Source: a virus. Taken from it: 64,000 nucleotides of DNA. The notes beneath the pieces were generated by a model, which did not search any database, was not told where the DNA came from, and was given only the letters and a program-made list of their open reading frames with translations. Positions 1 through 8,544 of this stretch are shown here, piece after piece (position 1 is the stretch's first letter; every line of letters starts with the position of its first letter). The stretch spans positions 1-64,000 of IMG/VR virus record IMGVR_UViG_3300035204_001665; one strand, written 5' to 3'. A program made the translations under genes and the position numbers.

Positions 1-102
1 CCGGTTGCCGTAAAGAGGGACTGTGTCGCCGACGCGGTTGGAGTAAACGACACGGTTTGTGACGGTGTAGCTGTTCCTGATCCCGTAGCCGATCCGGTTG
101 CC
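1..102. repeat. Direct DNA repeat, copy A (adhesin linker)
   Basis: This 102-bp stretch matches 802-903 with three visible mismatches. It encodes the Thr/Ser/Ala-rich linker of the adhesin. Identity this high at DNA level suggests recent duplication or gene conversion. Confidence 0.85.
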
Positions 103-2192
103 GTAAAGAGAGACTGCGTCGCCGATGGTGTCGCTGTTGATGACGCCGTGGCGCTCTCCGTAAATTTAGTCGCAGTCGCTGAGGCAGTTTCTGTGCCGGG
201 AGAAGATGTCGGTGTGGCAGTCGCTGACGCGGAGGCAGTGAAGGTCCAACAACAATTACATTGACGCCAATACTGATCTACGGTTCCGCTGCCGTCTACG
301 GGGGGCACGGACTTATCATTATTAACCCCTGCCTGATCATAAACTTTATAACACCTCTCCTCTCCTATCGTGGGAGGTATATAGCTTCTAACATCATCGT
401 TCGAATAATTCGAAGATTGGTTCGCATACCAAAATTTTTCTGGCACACAGCAAGCGTCTGTCTCTGTGGCTGATGCCGTCGCCGTCGCGGAGGCAGTGAA
501 AGTTTGACAGCAATTACACTCGTTCCAGTATCCAGTTAAATGTGGACGAACTAGGTTATTAGATCCGCTGTTATAGGTTGCCCAATTACTAGCGTTAAGC
601 TTAAAGCATCTTTCTTCCCCCACTTCCCCGTCACCACTGTAACCATTGTCTATATCGTTCTGGGTAATAACGACGCTTACAACATCATTCTGGCTCCAAG
701 TTAGTCCCGAAGCCCAAAATCTTTGAGGTAAACAGCAAACATACGTATGGGTTGCCGATGCGGTTGATGACGATGTGGCTGTTCCTGATCCCGTAGCCGA
801 TCCGGTTGCCGTAAAGAGGGACTGCGTCGCCGATGCGGTTGGAGTAAACGACGCGGTTTGTGACGGTGTAGCTGTTCCTGATCCCGTAGCCGATCCGGTT
901 GCCGATCCGGTCGCCGTAAAGAGAGACTGGGTTGCCGATGCGGTTGGAGTAAACGACGCGGTTTGTGACGGTGTAGCTGTTTCTGACGCAGTAGATGTTG
1001 CTGTAGAGGTCCCGTCACATTCATTGAAACTAGACGATCCTGACCTATGGCTAGAACTTGCAGGACTAAAAGTCCGATGGATACCGACGATGCCGTCGCA
1101 CTCATGAATCTGTTTTAAATCCGGGTAACCCGAAGCGATACCTTCATTGTTCCACCAACCATCAGAAGAGGGGGTAGCCGTACTCGCGGAAATAATATAA
1201 TCTGGACTACCACTTGAGTGAGGAGACTTGTCACCAGCATTACAGTCACAATTGGCCGAGTCAAAATCACTACCCCATTCGCAATCGCTCAGCGGAGTGG
1301 AGTCTTCGATGTCTTCGATGTCTCCGCTTGTATCTAGGTTGGGCTCCCAGTCTGCATAAAAACGCCACCTCTCTATCCAGTGGGCATTAGAGGAGCTACT
1401 TCCGGGAAATAAACTAGACGAAGCCCAAAATCCCGCAACCCCGTGACCATCTGTGGTATCATTTTCAGATACCCACTTATTCCAACCTGCGCCGGGCTCC
1501 TTCTTACAGGTACGTTCTACAAACTCTATCTTGGGTAAATTATCTAAGGCAGTGCTACAATTAAATAAGCCACCGCACTCAGAAGTATTACAGCTTGTAT
1601 CGGTCGGATACTTTAACCAATCTTGAGCAAAACAATCCCAGTAAGCCTCCCAAACATAAGTACATTTAAGGGTATTACCACTACTATCTTTACAGGCTGA
1701 GCCATAAGTCTGCGTCGCTGTTGATGACGCCGTGGCGCTCTCCGTAAATTTAGTCGCAGTCGCTGAGGCAGTTTCTGTACCATCGGCAGACTCTTCTACA
1801 CAAGACGCTGGCGCGGAAATAATTTGACCACGAGTCGAGCCGGATAGGCCCACCTCGATAACTTGCTCGTTCGCCTCGTCCCAAAAAAATCGCCCCCCAC
1901 AATCACATATCCTGTCTTCTCCCTCTGAGGTACAGTAGTCGTTGCCACTATCTTGACAAACGATATTGACGCTCCTAGCTGAGTCGGCGTACAACGCAGT
2001 TGTGAGTTCAAGATTACCAGTATAGTAAACTGTAATTGAAAAAGACGTCGTATCTTGACCACCTGATTCGTCACAAGCGTTTGCCTTGCTAGAATAACCT
2101 TCAACGGTGCTACAGATGGTAGGATCATACTGGTCGCCATCACCGCAATTGCTGCTGTCTGCTAGAGCTCCGTATAGTACTATTGACGCCAT
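1..2192 (-). CDS. Giant modular Cys-rich/Ser-Thr-Ala-repeat adhesin or tail fibre (C-terminus cut off by window edge)
   Basis: Reading from the ATG at 2192 on the minus strand, the frame stays open for 730 codons to base 3, so the 3' end lies outside the window. The N-terminal ~130 residues are Cys-containing and beta-like (no known family recognised). A second Cys-rich segment spans roughly residues 155-370. Linkers rich in Thr, Ser and Ala follow (for example TATPSQTASFTPTASATQ), and they separate two related Cys modules at about residues 480-560 and 575-650. Each of these has FW near its start, ERC(F/Y)K in the middle and YW..CNCC at the end, a layout like small carbohydrate-binding modules of the CBM5/12 type. 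The style matches the proteins at 53-64 kb. Inferred role: virion surface fibre contacting host glycans. No clear Shine-Dalgarno precedes the start. Function is inferred, the reading frame is solid. Confidence 0.75.
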   Translation of the reverse strand, partial: MASIVLYGALADSSNCGDGDQYDPTICSTVEGYSSKANACDESGGQDTTSFSITVYYTGNLELTTALYADSARSVNIVCQDSGNDYCTSEGEDRICDCGGRFFWDEANEQVIEVGLSGSTRGQIISAPASCVEESADGTETASATATKFTESATASSTATQTYGSACKDSSGNTLKCTYVWEAYWDCFAQDWLKYPTDTSCNTSECGGLFNCSTALDNLPKIEFVERTCKKEPGAGWNKWVSENDTTDGHGVAGFWASSSLFPGSSSSNAHWIERWRFYADWEPNLDTSGDIEDIEDSTPLSDCEWGSDFDSANCDCNAGDKSPHSSGSPDYIISASTATPSSDGWWNNEGIASGYPDLKQIHECDGIVGIHRTFSPASSSHRSGSSSFNECDGTSTATSTASETATPSQTASFTPTASATQSLFTATGSATGSATGSGTATPSQTASFTPTASATQSLFTATGSATGSGTATSSSTASATHTYVCCLPQRFWASGLTWSQNDVVSVVITQNDIDNGYSGDGEVGEERCFKLNASNWATYNSGSNNLVRPHLTGYWNECNCCQTFTASATATASATETDACCVPEKFWYANQSSNYSNDDVRSYIPPTIGEERCYKVYDQAGVNNDKSVPPVDGSGTVDQYWRQCNCCWTFTASASATATPTSSPGTETASATATKFTESATASSTATPSATQSLFTATGSATGSGTATPSQTVSFTPTASATQSLFTAT
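130..194. repeat. 65-bp direct repeat, copy 1
   Basis: These 65 bp are identical to 1714-1778. Both copies encode the linker motif ETASATATKFTESATASSTA of the left-end adhesin, placed after two different Cys-rich modules. Confidence 0.9.
802..982. repeat. Direct DNA repeats, copies B and C (adhesin linker)
   Basis: Copy B (802-903) and a partial copy C (907-982) match the repeat at 1-102. Within them the 44-bp core at 832-875 and 937-980 recurs almost unchanged at 54437-54480 in a different adhesin gene. Confidence 0.85.
1714..1778. repeat. 65-bp direct repeat, copy 2
   Basis: Identical to 130-194; both sit in Ser/Thr/Ala linkers of the same gene. Confidence 0.9.
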
Positions 2193-2218
2193 TTTAAAAG
2201 GATACTACCTCAATGTAA

Positions 2219-2635
2219 TTATATTAATATTTTCATATTTTTGACTAAAAAATCTTCAGATAAGCCATTAACTTCTTCAGTTGATAGCTCTATCAATGTA
2301 TATTCATTTAGCTCAAGCCATTTTGCCTTTTGGTAGTCTCTTTTAATTGACTTTAAATAATTAAGTCTAGACTTTTTGTGAAAAAAAGAATTAAATGAAT
2401 CGTGTTGAGGGCCGTTGACTTCTATCGCCACCTTTTTCGTAGCATTTAGGAAGTCTACTTTCATTTTTGTCCCATAGACAGGGAACTCCTCGTAGACTAT
2501 GTGATTTTTCCAGTAAGTCTGGAAGAACCTTTTAGCTTTAGTTTGTAGTTTGGAGCGAGAATTCTTGCGCCAGTCTATTAAATACTTTGTAACATTTTTA
2601 GACTGCAGCCTTCCATGTATATTCTTCAACCTCAC
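2219..2635 (-). CDS. PD-(D/E)XK-type endonuclease-like protein
   Basis: A 138-residue basic protein resembling the small Vsr/DUF559-like nuclease group. The core shows a KVDF aspartate, then a beta-strand ending in the acid-containing AIEVNGPQHD segment, then a basic helix and a C-terminal YTLIEL strand; this is the order expected for a PD-(D/E)XK fold (D at about residue 61, E at about 73). The start is GTG at 2635, supported by a sigma-70-like promoter whose -10 box ends 6 nt upstream. It lies directly downstream of the upstream end of the adhesin gene and diverges from the gene at 2690. It could be a free-standing homing-type nuclease or a repair nuclease; sequence alone does not decide. 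Confidence 0.6.
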   Translation of the reverse strand: MRLKNIHGRLQSKNVTKYLIDWRKNSRSKLQTKAKRFFQTYWKNHIVYEEFPVYGTKMKVDFLNATKKVAIEVNGPQHDSFNSFFHKKSRLNYLKSIKRDYQKAKWLELNEYTLIELSTEEVNGLSEDFLVKNMKILI

Positions 2636-2641
2636 CCGCTA

Positions 2642-2670
2642 ACGTTAACATCTTTCTGTTCATAAATCAA
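2642..2670 (-). promoter_or_regulatory. Sigma-70-like leaderless promoter (PD-(D/E)XK gene)
   Basis: The -35 is TTGATT (2665-2670), the spacer is 17 bp, and the -10 is TAACGT (2642-2647). The -10 ends 6 nt before the GTG start, so the transcript would begin at or beside the start codon. The -10 is weak on its own; the spacing matches four other sites in the window. Confidence 0.5.
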
Positions 2671-2689
2671 TTTAGTGTATTCAATAGTT

Positions 2690-3403
2690 ATGGGCAAGGA
2701 AATTCTAGTACTTACCGCCAATACCGACGATTACAGCAGGCTTAATCCTCCAGCGTTTGTATCTAATGATTGCGATTATGTTGCAGTCTGCAGTAACCCA
2801 TCTCAATGGTACCAAGACAATGGGTGGACTCCTATAAAAAGTATCCCGTTCTCGAACATAGACTCATTTAAGAGTAGAAGAGATGCCAAAGTATACAAAA
2901 TCTTATGTTCCATAATCTTTTCAAATTATAAATATATAGTATGGCACGATGCCGCCTCGAGAATACTCTCCGACCCAAAGCTTTTTATAGAGACCCATAA
3001 AGAGTTCGACATACTTATAGGAAAGCATCCATCAAAAGACTGCGTCTATGAAGAAATTAAGTCAGTAAAAAGTCTAAAGATAGACTATCCCGAAACCATG
3101 GACGCGCAAAGGGATTTCTATATTAAAAATAAAATGCCAAAAAAATTTGGTTTATGGTTGGGATCATCTTTCGTAATGAAAAATACAGAGTCCGTTAGAG
3201 AGCTGCAGTTGATGTGGTGGGAGCAGGTGTGTAAATTTAGCTCAAGAGACCAATGTAGCTTGCCTTATTGTATATATAAGATGGGAGACCGCCTGTCCCT
3301 GAAGACTGAAAAAATAACGGGAGCTCTGGTTTCACAAAATACTACAGCAAGAAAATGGAGACGAAAGTATATCTTGGGCGGCGTCCCCAAGTCCTATATA
3401 TAA
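2690..3403 (+). CDS. DUF616-type glycosyltransferase-like protein
   Basis: About 237 residues from the ATG at 2690 (an in-frame GTG at 2675 is possible but less likely). The protein follows the DUF616 (TOD1/MUCI70-like, putative GT-A glycosyltransferase) pattern: R..AK..K near residue 65, YIVWHDAASRI as the strand plus acidic turn, the GKHPSKDCVYEE block, YPETMDAQRDFY, then WW..V...SSRDQCSLPY near the C-terminus. The family is thought to transfer sugars to glycans. Here it would act on host or phage surface glycan, fitting the nearby GDP-mannose dehydratase and methyltransferases. It is one of the few plus-strand genes on this side and converges with the methyltransferase ending at 3407, with only 3 bp between them. 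The family assignment comes from motif order, not a search. Confidence 0.7.
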   Translation: MGKEILVLTANTDDYSRLNPPAFVSNDCDYVAVCSNPSQWYQDNGWTPIKSIPFSNIDSFKSRRDAKVYKILCSIIFSNYKYIVWHDAASRILSDPKLFIETHKEFDILIGKHPSKDCVYEEIKSVKSLKIDYPETMDAQRDFYIKNKMPKKFGLWLGSSFVMKNTESVRELQLMWWEQVCKFSSRDQCSLPYCIYKMGDRLSLKTEKITGALVSQNTTARKWRRKYILGGVPKSYI

Positions 3404-3406
3404 TGA

Positions 3407-4018
3407 TTAGTTCTTATATCTCAACACCATCATGTCGTCAAGGTTCGCATCGTTCTTAGTGTTATCGTGTAGGTCTACTATAAATAGATTAAAGTCGTGC
3501 TCGTCTCTTAGTTTTTTAACTTCTGGCAAGTAAGAATATTTAACGTCTTCGCAGACTAGAAGGCCACCGTCATTTAGCAGCTTGTAATAATTCTCAAAAA
3601 AGAACCTCTGCGATTCCCACGTATGCGGACCGTCATCAATGATGATATCAAAGCCCTCATAATTCTTAGACAAAAAACTAACAGTGCTTTCTTCGTAAGC
3701 ATCCATCGTGTGGAACCTGCATCTCTTCTCGTCGTCCATGAGAAGTCTATATGCCCTTCTTCGTTTATCATCAACGTCTATAGCAACGAGCTCGCGCAAA
3801 TGATTAGAGTCTAATTTGAGAAAAACTGCCGTCGACCCCCCGAAGTCTATTCCTATTTCTAACATGGACAGGGGCCTATTTAGATTATGCTTTTGCGCAG
3901 AAAAAATTAAATCATACATTCTACCATAAGAATGATAAGGGCGGTGGGGTCTCTTGGGCGCAGCTTTGTTCGTCCATCTCCCCATATTTAGGAAACATTC
4001 TTGTAAGCTGACGTTCAT
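3407..4018 (-). CDS. Class I SAM-dependent methyltransferase (CmcI/Methyltransf_24-like)
   Basis: 203 residues. The SAM-binding loop is replaced by the EIGIDFGGSTAVFLK segment typical of macrocin O-methyltransferase/CmcI-like enzymes, followed by the acidic strand end VAIDVDD and the later FDIIIDDGPHTWESQ motif, whose DDG..H residues bind metal in that family. GGLLVCEDV is the post-motif strand. Likely an O-methyltransferase acting on a sugar. It is the last gene of the minus-strand accessory operon, 3 bp downstream of the RecA-like gene. Two further methyltransferases lie upstream in the same operon. Confidence 0.75.
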   Translation of the reverse strand: MNVSLQECFLNMGRWTNKAAPKRPHRPYHSYGRMYDLIFSAQKHNLNRPLSMLEIGIDFGGSTAVFLKLDSNHLRELVAIDVDDKRRRAYRLLMDDEKRCRFHTMDAYEESTVSFLSKNYEGFDIIIDDGPHTWESQRFFFENYYKLLNDGGLLVCEDVKYSYLPEVKKLRDEHDFNLFIVDLHDNTKNDANLDDMMVLRYKN

Positions 4019-4021
4019 GCT

Positions 4022-5122
4022 CTAAGCTTTTTTTAGTACGTCTCTAAATTTATGAAATAGATACTTGCCCATCTCTGGATTCTCTTCAAAATATTTTCCA
4101 AAGTTATCCATACCTTGGTGCTGCTTCTTAAACTCCAAGTTGGCCTCTTTCTTAACTTCCTCAATAATCTCATCTGAGACCGTTACCCAAGCTCCCTTCG
4201 CTGTCGCCATGTCCCAAGCCAGCATCATATCTGCCACCTCTTTTTCGACCCATATGCTTTTACCCGACGAAGCTCTATACTTAACTGGGTACCTTACTTC
4301 TATACCCGTCTTTTCATTAGAGCTTTTTCTGAAAACAATCTTACACCAGTGCCCCAACTGCTCTCCTTTTCCATTAGGTTGCGTAGTTATCAAGTCCTTC
4401 ACAAAGCGAGGTTGAAATTCTAAGATCCAATCACTGTAATGTAGCATTGCGTTTCCACCTGAAGCGTTCGTTAGACGGGGGTCGCTCTTTTCGTAGGGAT
4501 TGATTGATACCTTTGTCCTTACCTGAGATATCATGTAACAGATGTGTCCTCTCGTACCTAATCCTAGCGCCATACGCTTGAGGAAATCAGAGCTTAACAA
4601 AGAGCCTCCCGCGACTTTGATTGCTTCATCTGCGCCCTTTTCTAGATCGCCCCTAGGCACCAAAGCGTCCATAGAATCAATAATAAACATGTATCTTGTG
4701 TCAGAGGGATTGTCTTTAACCATCTGGCGCATGAAATCAATAACACTTTCATATACATTACATTTATAGACGAACCATTTATCTTCATTAGTATCTATTC
4801 CCGACCTTTCTATCATGTCCTTGGACAACCTGCCCTCAGATTTAACGTATATAACCATGGAGTTTTCCATCTTTTGGAAGTTACGTGCGAAGGCTAGAGC
4901 ACAAGAAGTTTTTCCTCCCTCCGCCACACCGGAGGCTCTAATTATGCCGGGCTTAATGCCCCCTCCCATCTCTATGTCTAATAGTAGGCTGCCACTGGAG
5001 ACAGTGTAAGTCCTTTCCTCTTCAAAGTTATAGTGATCTCCCTTATTCTGCTCTAGGTAAGCCTGAATTTGCTGCTGAGGAGTAATACCTACTGAATTAT
5101 TAGTCTTCTTTTTTCTTGCCAT
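4022..5122 (-). CDS. RecA/UvsX-like recombinase
   Basis: About 366 residues from the ATG encoding MARKKK; this start overlaps the upstream gene by 23 bp and removes an implausible basic leader. The segment VSSGSLLLDIEMGGGIKPG matches the RecA N-terminal core. Walker A is GVAEGGKT (residues 65-72) and Walker B is MFIIDS (about 145-150). Loop-region motifs include MISQVRTK and a Gly-rich NASGGNAM. It would form ATP-dependent filaments on ssDNA for phage recombination and repair. Length is close to RecA (about 350) and T4 UvsX (about 390); the divergence prevents choosing between them. A possible annealing protein is encoded at 18.0 kb. Confidence 0.85.
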   Translation of the reverse strand: MARKKKTNNSVGITPQQQIQAYLEQNKGDHYNFEEERTYTVSSGSLLLDIEMGGGIKPGIIRASGVAEGGKTSCALAFARNFQKMENSMVIYVKSEGRLSKDMIERSGIDTNEDKWFVYKCNVYESVIDFMRQMVKDNPSDTRYMFIIDSMDALVPRGDLEKGADEAIKVAGGSLLSSDFLKRMALGLGTRGHICYMISQVRTKVSINPYEKSDPRLTNASGGNAMLHYSDWILEFQPRFVKDLITTQPNGKGEQLGHWCKIVFRKSSNEKTGIEVRYPVKYRASSGKSIWVEKEVADMMLAWDMATAKGAWVTVSDEIIEEVKKEANLEFKKQHQGMDNFGKYFEENPEMGKYLFHKFRDVLKKA

Positions 5123-5465
5123 TTCTGATAAAGTCCAAGACGGTGAGATTCTTCTTCGGATACCTTTTGTCTTTACCAACCTTAGCACCCAACCCGATAT
5201 TTGTAAAGGGCTTTTTGGATTCTTTAGTTCTCATTAGTTTATACTTTTCCTGTATGAATCGAGTGCCGTCTTCAGTAAGAAAAAAGTCTAAAGTAGGGAG
5301 CTTAAAGCTACAATTTATAATCATCCAGTCCCAAAACTCTGGGTCAGGGTACTTATCATATATCTTTACTGCTTCATTTAGTTTGGCACCGTACGTCCCT
5401 TTTTCAAAATCGCAGAAACAATTTACGATCAACCTATGATAATCAAACTTGGTTTTCGATGTCAT
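5100..5465 (-). CDS. Conserved-looking hypothetical protein upstream of recombinase
   Basis: 121 residues, no family recognised. The sequence is Phe/Trp/Tyr-rich in the first half (DPEFWDWMIINC) and strongly basic at the C-terminus (many Lys, ending KKKED), so nucleic-acid contact is possible. Its start overlaps the GDP-mannose dehydratase stop by 23 bp and its end overlaps the recombinase start by 23 bp, which indicates translational coupling within one operon. A recombination accessory role is only suggested by position. Confidence 0.65.
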   Translation of the reverse strand: MTSKTKFDYHRLIVNCFCDFEKGTYGAKLNEAVKIYDKYPDPEFWDWMIINCSFKLPTLDFFLTEDGTRFIQEKYKLMRTKESKKPFTNIGLGAKVGKDKRYPKKNLTVLDFIRNGKKKED

Positions 5466-6492
5466 GTCTTACCATCTTCTGTACAAGTGTATCAAAGCTC
5501 CCTTTGGGACGCCAGCCTAAATTTTCAATCGCGTCTGTGGGGTCGCCCATTAGAACCTCTACTTCCGCTGGCCGATAAAATTTAGGATTGACTTTAACTA
5601 GGGAATGACCATAGGAACTGTCCCTGTGAAGATATGTCTCGTCCACCCCCTGATAAGCCCAGTAACCATTTATTTCCGCATACTTAAATGCTTTTTCAAC
5701 GAATTCTCTGATAGAATGTGTTTCCCCGCTTGCTAGGATATAATCCTTTGGCTCGGGCTGGTTTAACATGAGCCAAACTCCATTAATAAAATCTTCGCTA
5801 TCACTCCAGTCTCTTTTCGCATCTAAATTTCCTAATTCGATAGCAGGTGGGGCCTCTATCGTCATGTTTGTTTCCAAATGTTTTTTAATAGCTGCAACGC
5901 CTTTAGAAATTTTTCTAGTTACGAACTCCTCTCCGCGTTTTGTCCCCTCATGATTAAATAATATACCATGAACAGCATAAAGACCGTGAGACTCGCGATA
6001 TACTTTAACCAGATGCCTTGCTGCCGCTTTGGAGGCTCCATAAGGGCTTCGGGGTTTTATAGGGTGCTTCATGTCCTGTGGGCTGTAGTCTACGTCTCCG
6101 AACTCCTCGCTACTTCCTGCACTGTAAAACCTACATTCGGGCTTAAATTTACGTATAGCCTCGAGGCATCTTAATACTCCCGTGCAATTTACGTCCATCA
6201 CCTGCTCGGGCATATCCCATGAACAGCCAACGAAACTATTAGCTGCAAAATTAATAAAATAATCAGGCTGGATATCTCTAACCAAGTTGTCTAGGCTCAC
6301 GTCATCAGTGAGATCTCCATAAATAAATTTAAATCTTTCACTGTCTTTGAATTTTTTTGTATTAATAAAGTTAGGATTGGCTGATCGCCTCATCATTCCA
6401 TATACTTCATACCCCGGTATGCGAATAAGTTTTTCTGCCATATTCGCTCCGTCCTGACCGAGTACCCCTGTTACTATAACTTTTCTTATCAT
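5443..6492 (-). CDS. gmd: GDP-mannose 4,6-dehydratase
   Basis: 349 residues, full length for the family. It converts GDP-D-mannose to GDP-4-keto-6-deoxymannose, the precursor of fucose, rhamnose-D and perosamine sugars. The Rossmann motif TGVLGQDG is at residues 8-15. The catalytic region is SAGSSEEFG, and the Tyr-Lys pair is in SPYGASKAA (YxxxK). The signature RGEEFVTRKI that positions substrate in Gmd is intact. No GDP-fucose synthase is visible, so the product may be passed to a host enzyme or to an aminotransferase such as the DegT-like protein at 8.5 kb. It sits in a compact minus-strand glycan operon. Confidence 0.93.
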   Translation of the reverse strand: MIRKVIVTGVLGQDGANMAEKLIRIPGYEVYGMMRRSANPNFINTKKFKDSERFKFIYGDLTDDVSLDNLVRDIQPDYFINFAANSFVGCSWDMPEQVMDVNCTGVLRCLEAIRKFKPECRFYSAGSSEEFGDVDYSPQDMKHPIKPRSPYGASKAAARHLVKVYRESHGLYAVHGILFNHEGTKRGEEFVTRKISKGVAAIKKHLETNMTIEAPPAIELGNLDAKRDWSDSEDFINGVWLMLNQPEPKDYILASGETHSIREFVEKAFKYAEINGYWAYQGVDETYLHRDSSYGHSLVKVNPKFYRPAEVEVLMGDPTDAIENLGWRPKGSFDTLVQKMVRHDIENQV

Positions 6493-6493
6493 T

Positions 6494-7171
6494 TTAAAAT
6501 TCTATTAAAGCATCGTATCTATAATGCGACATGTATGATTTGTCATCTATATCTATTATCTTACATTCTAGTCCTAAATCAGCGCAAGTTTTTTTTATGT
6601 GCTCTTTGTTCCACCAAGTCCCAATAAAGGTCTCGTTGTTGTCTAAGCAATCAAAATAGGACGCCTTGTCTTCTTCATTTCTCAGGAAGGTGGGGAGTCT
6701 TTCTGCGTCTAAAATTGCCCCCACTAAGAATTTTGTGCCCACGTTTAAGATATCTCTTATCCTCTTTAGGCCATACTTAAATTCAATGTGGCTAAAGTGA
6801 AATTGGGCATCATACATATAAACCTTATTATAATCCTTGTCTTTGTAGTGATAATCTAATGCGCTTCCCGTTTCGTAAGAGGCATTAAACGCGGAGTTTC
6901 TTCGGGCAATATTTATTAGGTCTTCGTGGATATCTACGCCCTTAACTGAATCAACATAATGTGCTGTTTTATTGGTTAAGAGACCATTACCGCAGCATAG
7001 ATCTAAAACTTTATCTTTTAAATTTAAATTTAAATTATTTTTAATTGATCTCGATATTAATTCTACCTGCTCCTTCTCCACGGCCTTTCCGTCTACGGTC
7101 TTGCCTACTTGATACATTAGATCGCCATTACTTTCTTTAATATTTTGGGAGTAATAATTTTGGTCTAGCAT
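6494..7171 (-). CDS. Class I SAM-dependent methyltransferase
   Basis: 225 residues. SAM motif I is VLDLCCGNGLLTNK (about residues 60-73), followed by VKGVDIHEDLI with the ribose-binding acid. The enzyme resembles small-molecule or sugar methyltransferases. It ends 2 bp before the gmd start and overlaps the WbqC-like gene by 7 bp. Its motif I, with LCCGNGLLT, is nearly the same as in the methyltransferase at 7837-8544, so the two are probably paralogues that flank the WbqC-like gene. Confidence 0.8.
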   Translation of the reverse strand: MLDQNYYSQNIKESNGDLMYQVGKTVDGKAVEKEQVELISRSIKNNLNLNLKDKVLDLCCGNGLLTNKTAHYVDSVKGVDIHEDLINIARRNSAFNASYETGSALDYHYKDKDYNKVYMYDAQFHFSHIEFKYGLKRIRDILNVGTKFLVGAILDAERLPTFLRNEEDKASYFDCLDNNETFIGTWWNKEHIKKTCADLGLECKIIDIDDKSYMSHYRYDALIEF

Positions 7172-7836
7172 AATTTATATCTCTCCATCATAAGGCTTAT
7201 ATCTTGAAGTGTGTTCTTCATCAGAACGTCCAGAATGGATGAGCTAGGGTTGTCATCGTTCATCTGAATAAAATTTAATTCAAGATTGCTCTCTCGAAAC
7301 CTATCCTTGTTATATAGAAGTTTTCCTCCGATTGGGTTTATATATACATCCGCACCTTCTCTGACGCATATATCTATGATTCTTTCTTGGCCCTTAAGTT
7401 CTCCCTTTGGGTATATAGATGAGCTCGGAACCAGCTCTGCTCGTATGTCAAGTAGCTCTGCTATATTACAGATAGAATTAAATAAAAATGACGACAGATT
7501 TCTCGCGTCGGTTAATATTATGTCAGATACAAGCTTCTCAACGTCATGGTAGTAGGGCGCCTTGGAGTACGTGTGTTTTATTTTTCTTATTAATTTAATT
7601 TTCCAGTTATGCTCTTCTGATAACGATAGCTCTCGTATTAATTTATTTCTGCTGCTTTTTTCGATACAAACATTAATTTGCTCAGGCCTGCCTTGAGCAA
7701 TGATATTGTTTCTATGTATCCATCCTCTTTTTATAAAATTCACGTCGTCCAAGATAACGAATTTATCCACAGTATTTATAAGTTGCCAGTATCCAATGTA
7801 AGGAAAGAAGTATGGTTGCATTATGCCTATTTTCAT
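7165..7836 (-). CDS. WbqC-like family protein
   Basis: 223 residues. The N-terminal signature IGIMQPYFFPYIGYWQLI is diagnostic for the WbqC family, followed by VDKFVILDDVNFIKRGWIHRN. WbqC-like proteins occur in O-antigen and glycan clusters and are thought to act on sugar precursors; the exact reaction is not settled as far as I know. Here the gene lies between two paralogous methyltransferases, overlapping one by 7 bp and abutting the other, in the same operon as gmd and the DegT-like gene. Together they look like a pathway for an unusual, methylated 6-deoxy or amino sugar. Confidence 0.88.
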   Translation of the reverse strand: MKIGIMQPYFFPYIGYWQLINTVDKFVILDDVNFIKRGWIHRNNIIAQGRPEQINVCIEKSSRNKLIRELSLSEEHNWKIKLIRKIKHTYSKAPYYHDVEKLVSDIILTDARNLSSFLFNSICNIAELLDIRAELVPSSSIYPKGELKGQERIIDICVREGADVYINPIGGKLLYNKDRFRESNLELNFIQMNDDNPSSSILDVLMKNTLQDISLMMERYKLC

Positions 7837-8544
7837 CTATCTGCTTTTTAATAGAACGTCCATCCTGTAGTCGTAAAACTTTTCTTTTCTTATATTGTAT
7901 TCTAGGTCCAGATCGGAGGCAATCTTAATTATTTCTTCTGTAGTCCACCACCTACCTATCCCGCCATTAAACCCCTGATCATCTTTTGAATACTTGTCTG
8001 ATTTATCGTTCGGTACCGTGGGTAAGTAGAAGGTGAAATCATTATTTATATTCTTGATCTCTGAAATTATGTGCTCTAGGTCTTTGGGAGAAAAATAACC
8101 AAGTGCGTCGCTCATTAAAAACTTAGCAGAGTGTGTACTCGCTAAATCTTTAGAAAACTCATGCTTGGCGTCGTTAATAAAATAGATTATATTGTCTACG
8201 CTTTTGCACCCCTTAGCCATGTTGATTAAGTGTTCCGCAAAATCAAACGCATATATACGCCCTACTGCTCCTGAGAGCCTTTTAGTTAGCAGTCCATTTC
8301 CACAACATAACTCAATTAATGTATCGCCCTTGCTCAAATCAAGTGCATCTATAATGTCTTCAGCGAGATCATTTAAAAAATCATTACCCACTGGCTTTCC
8401 GGTGACCCAAGCTATCCCGTCCGGTTGAGCGAGACCTACACCGAACATCTTACCTACTGTAAAATACAGCTCCTCCTCTGTTCCTACCCTCATGTCCCCT
8501 TTGGGTAAGTTATTGTCGCATGTCCAATACTTCTTCCAATTCAT
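7837..8544 (-). CDS. Class I SAM-dependent methyltransferase
   Basis: 235 residues. Motif I is LIELCCGNGLLTKRL and is followed by IYAFDFAEHLI. The C-terminal half carries GGIGRWWTTEEI, which parallels the IGTWWNKEHI of the methyltransferase at 6494-7171, so the pair likely arose by duplication and divergence. The start overlaps the stop of the upstream DegT-like gene by 4 bp (ATGA-type coupling). Substrate unknown, probably a sugar or glycan intermediate given the neighbours. Confidence 0.8.
   Translation of the reverse strand: MNWKKYWTCDNNLPKGDMRVGTEEELYFTVGKMFGVGLAQPDGIAWVTGKPVGNDFLNDLAEDIIDALDLSKGDTLIELCCGNGLLTKRLSGAVGRIYAFDFAEHLINMAKGCKSVDNIIYFINDAKHEFSKDLASTHSAKFLMSDALGYFSPKDLEHIISEIKNINNDFTFYLPTVPNDKSDKYSKDDQGFNGGIGRWWTTEEIIKIASDLDLEYNIRKEKFYDYRMDVLLKSR

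Noticed and set aside
1-1000. Regularly repeated DNA that could suggest a CRISPR array
   Set aside because: The repeats are uneven in spacing, lie in an open reading frame and encode Ser/Thr/Ala linkers; there are no spacers of constant length.
775-1107. A 110-residue plus-strand ORF (MAVPDPVADPVAV...) and minus-strand frames at 701-1105 and 1796-2143
   Set aside because: They are off-frame shadows of the Thr/Ser/Ala repeat linker and Cys modules; the real gene is the minus frame from 2192 that stays open to the window edge.
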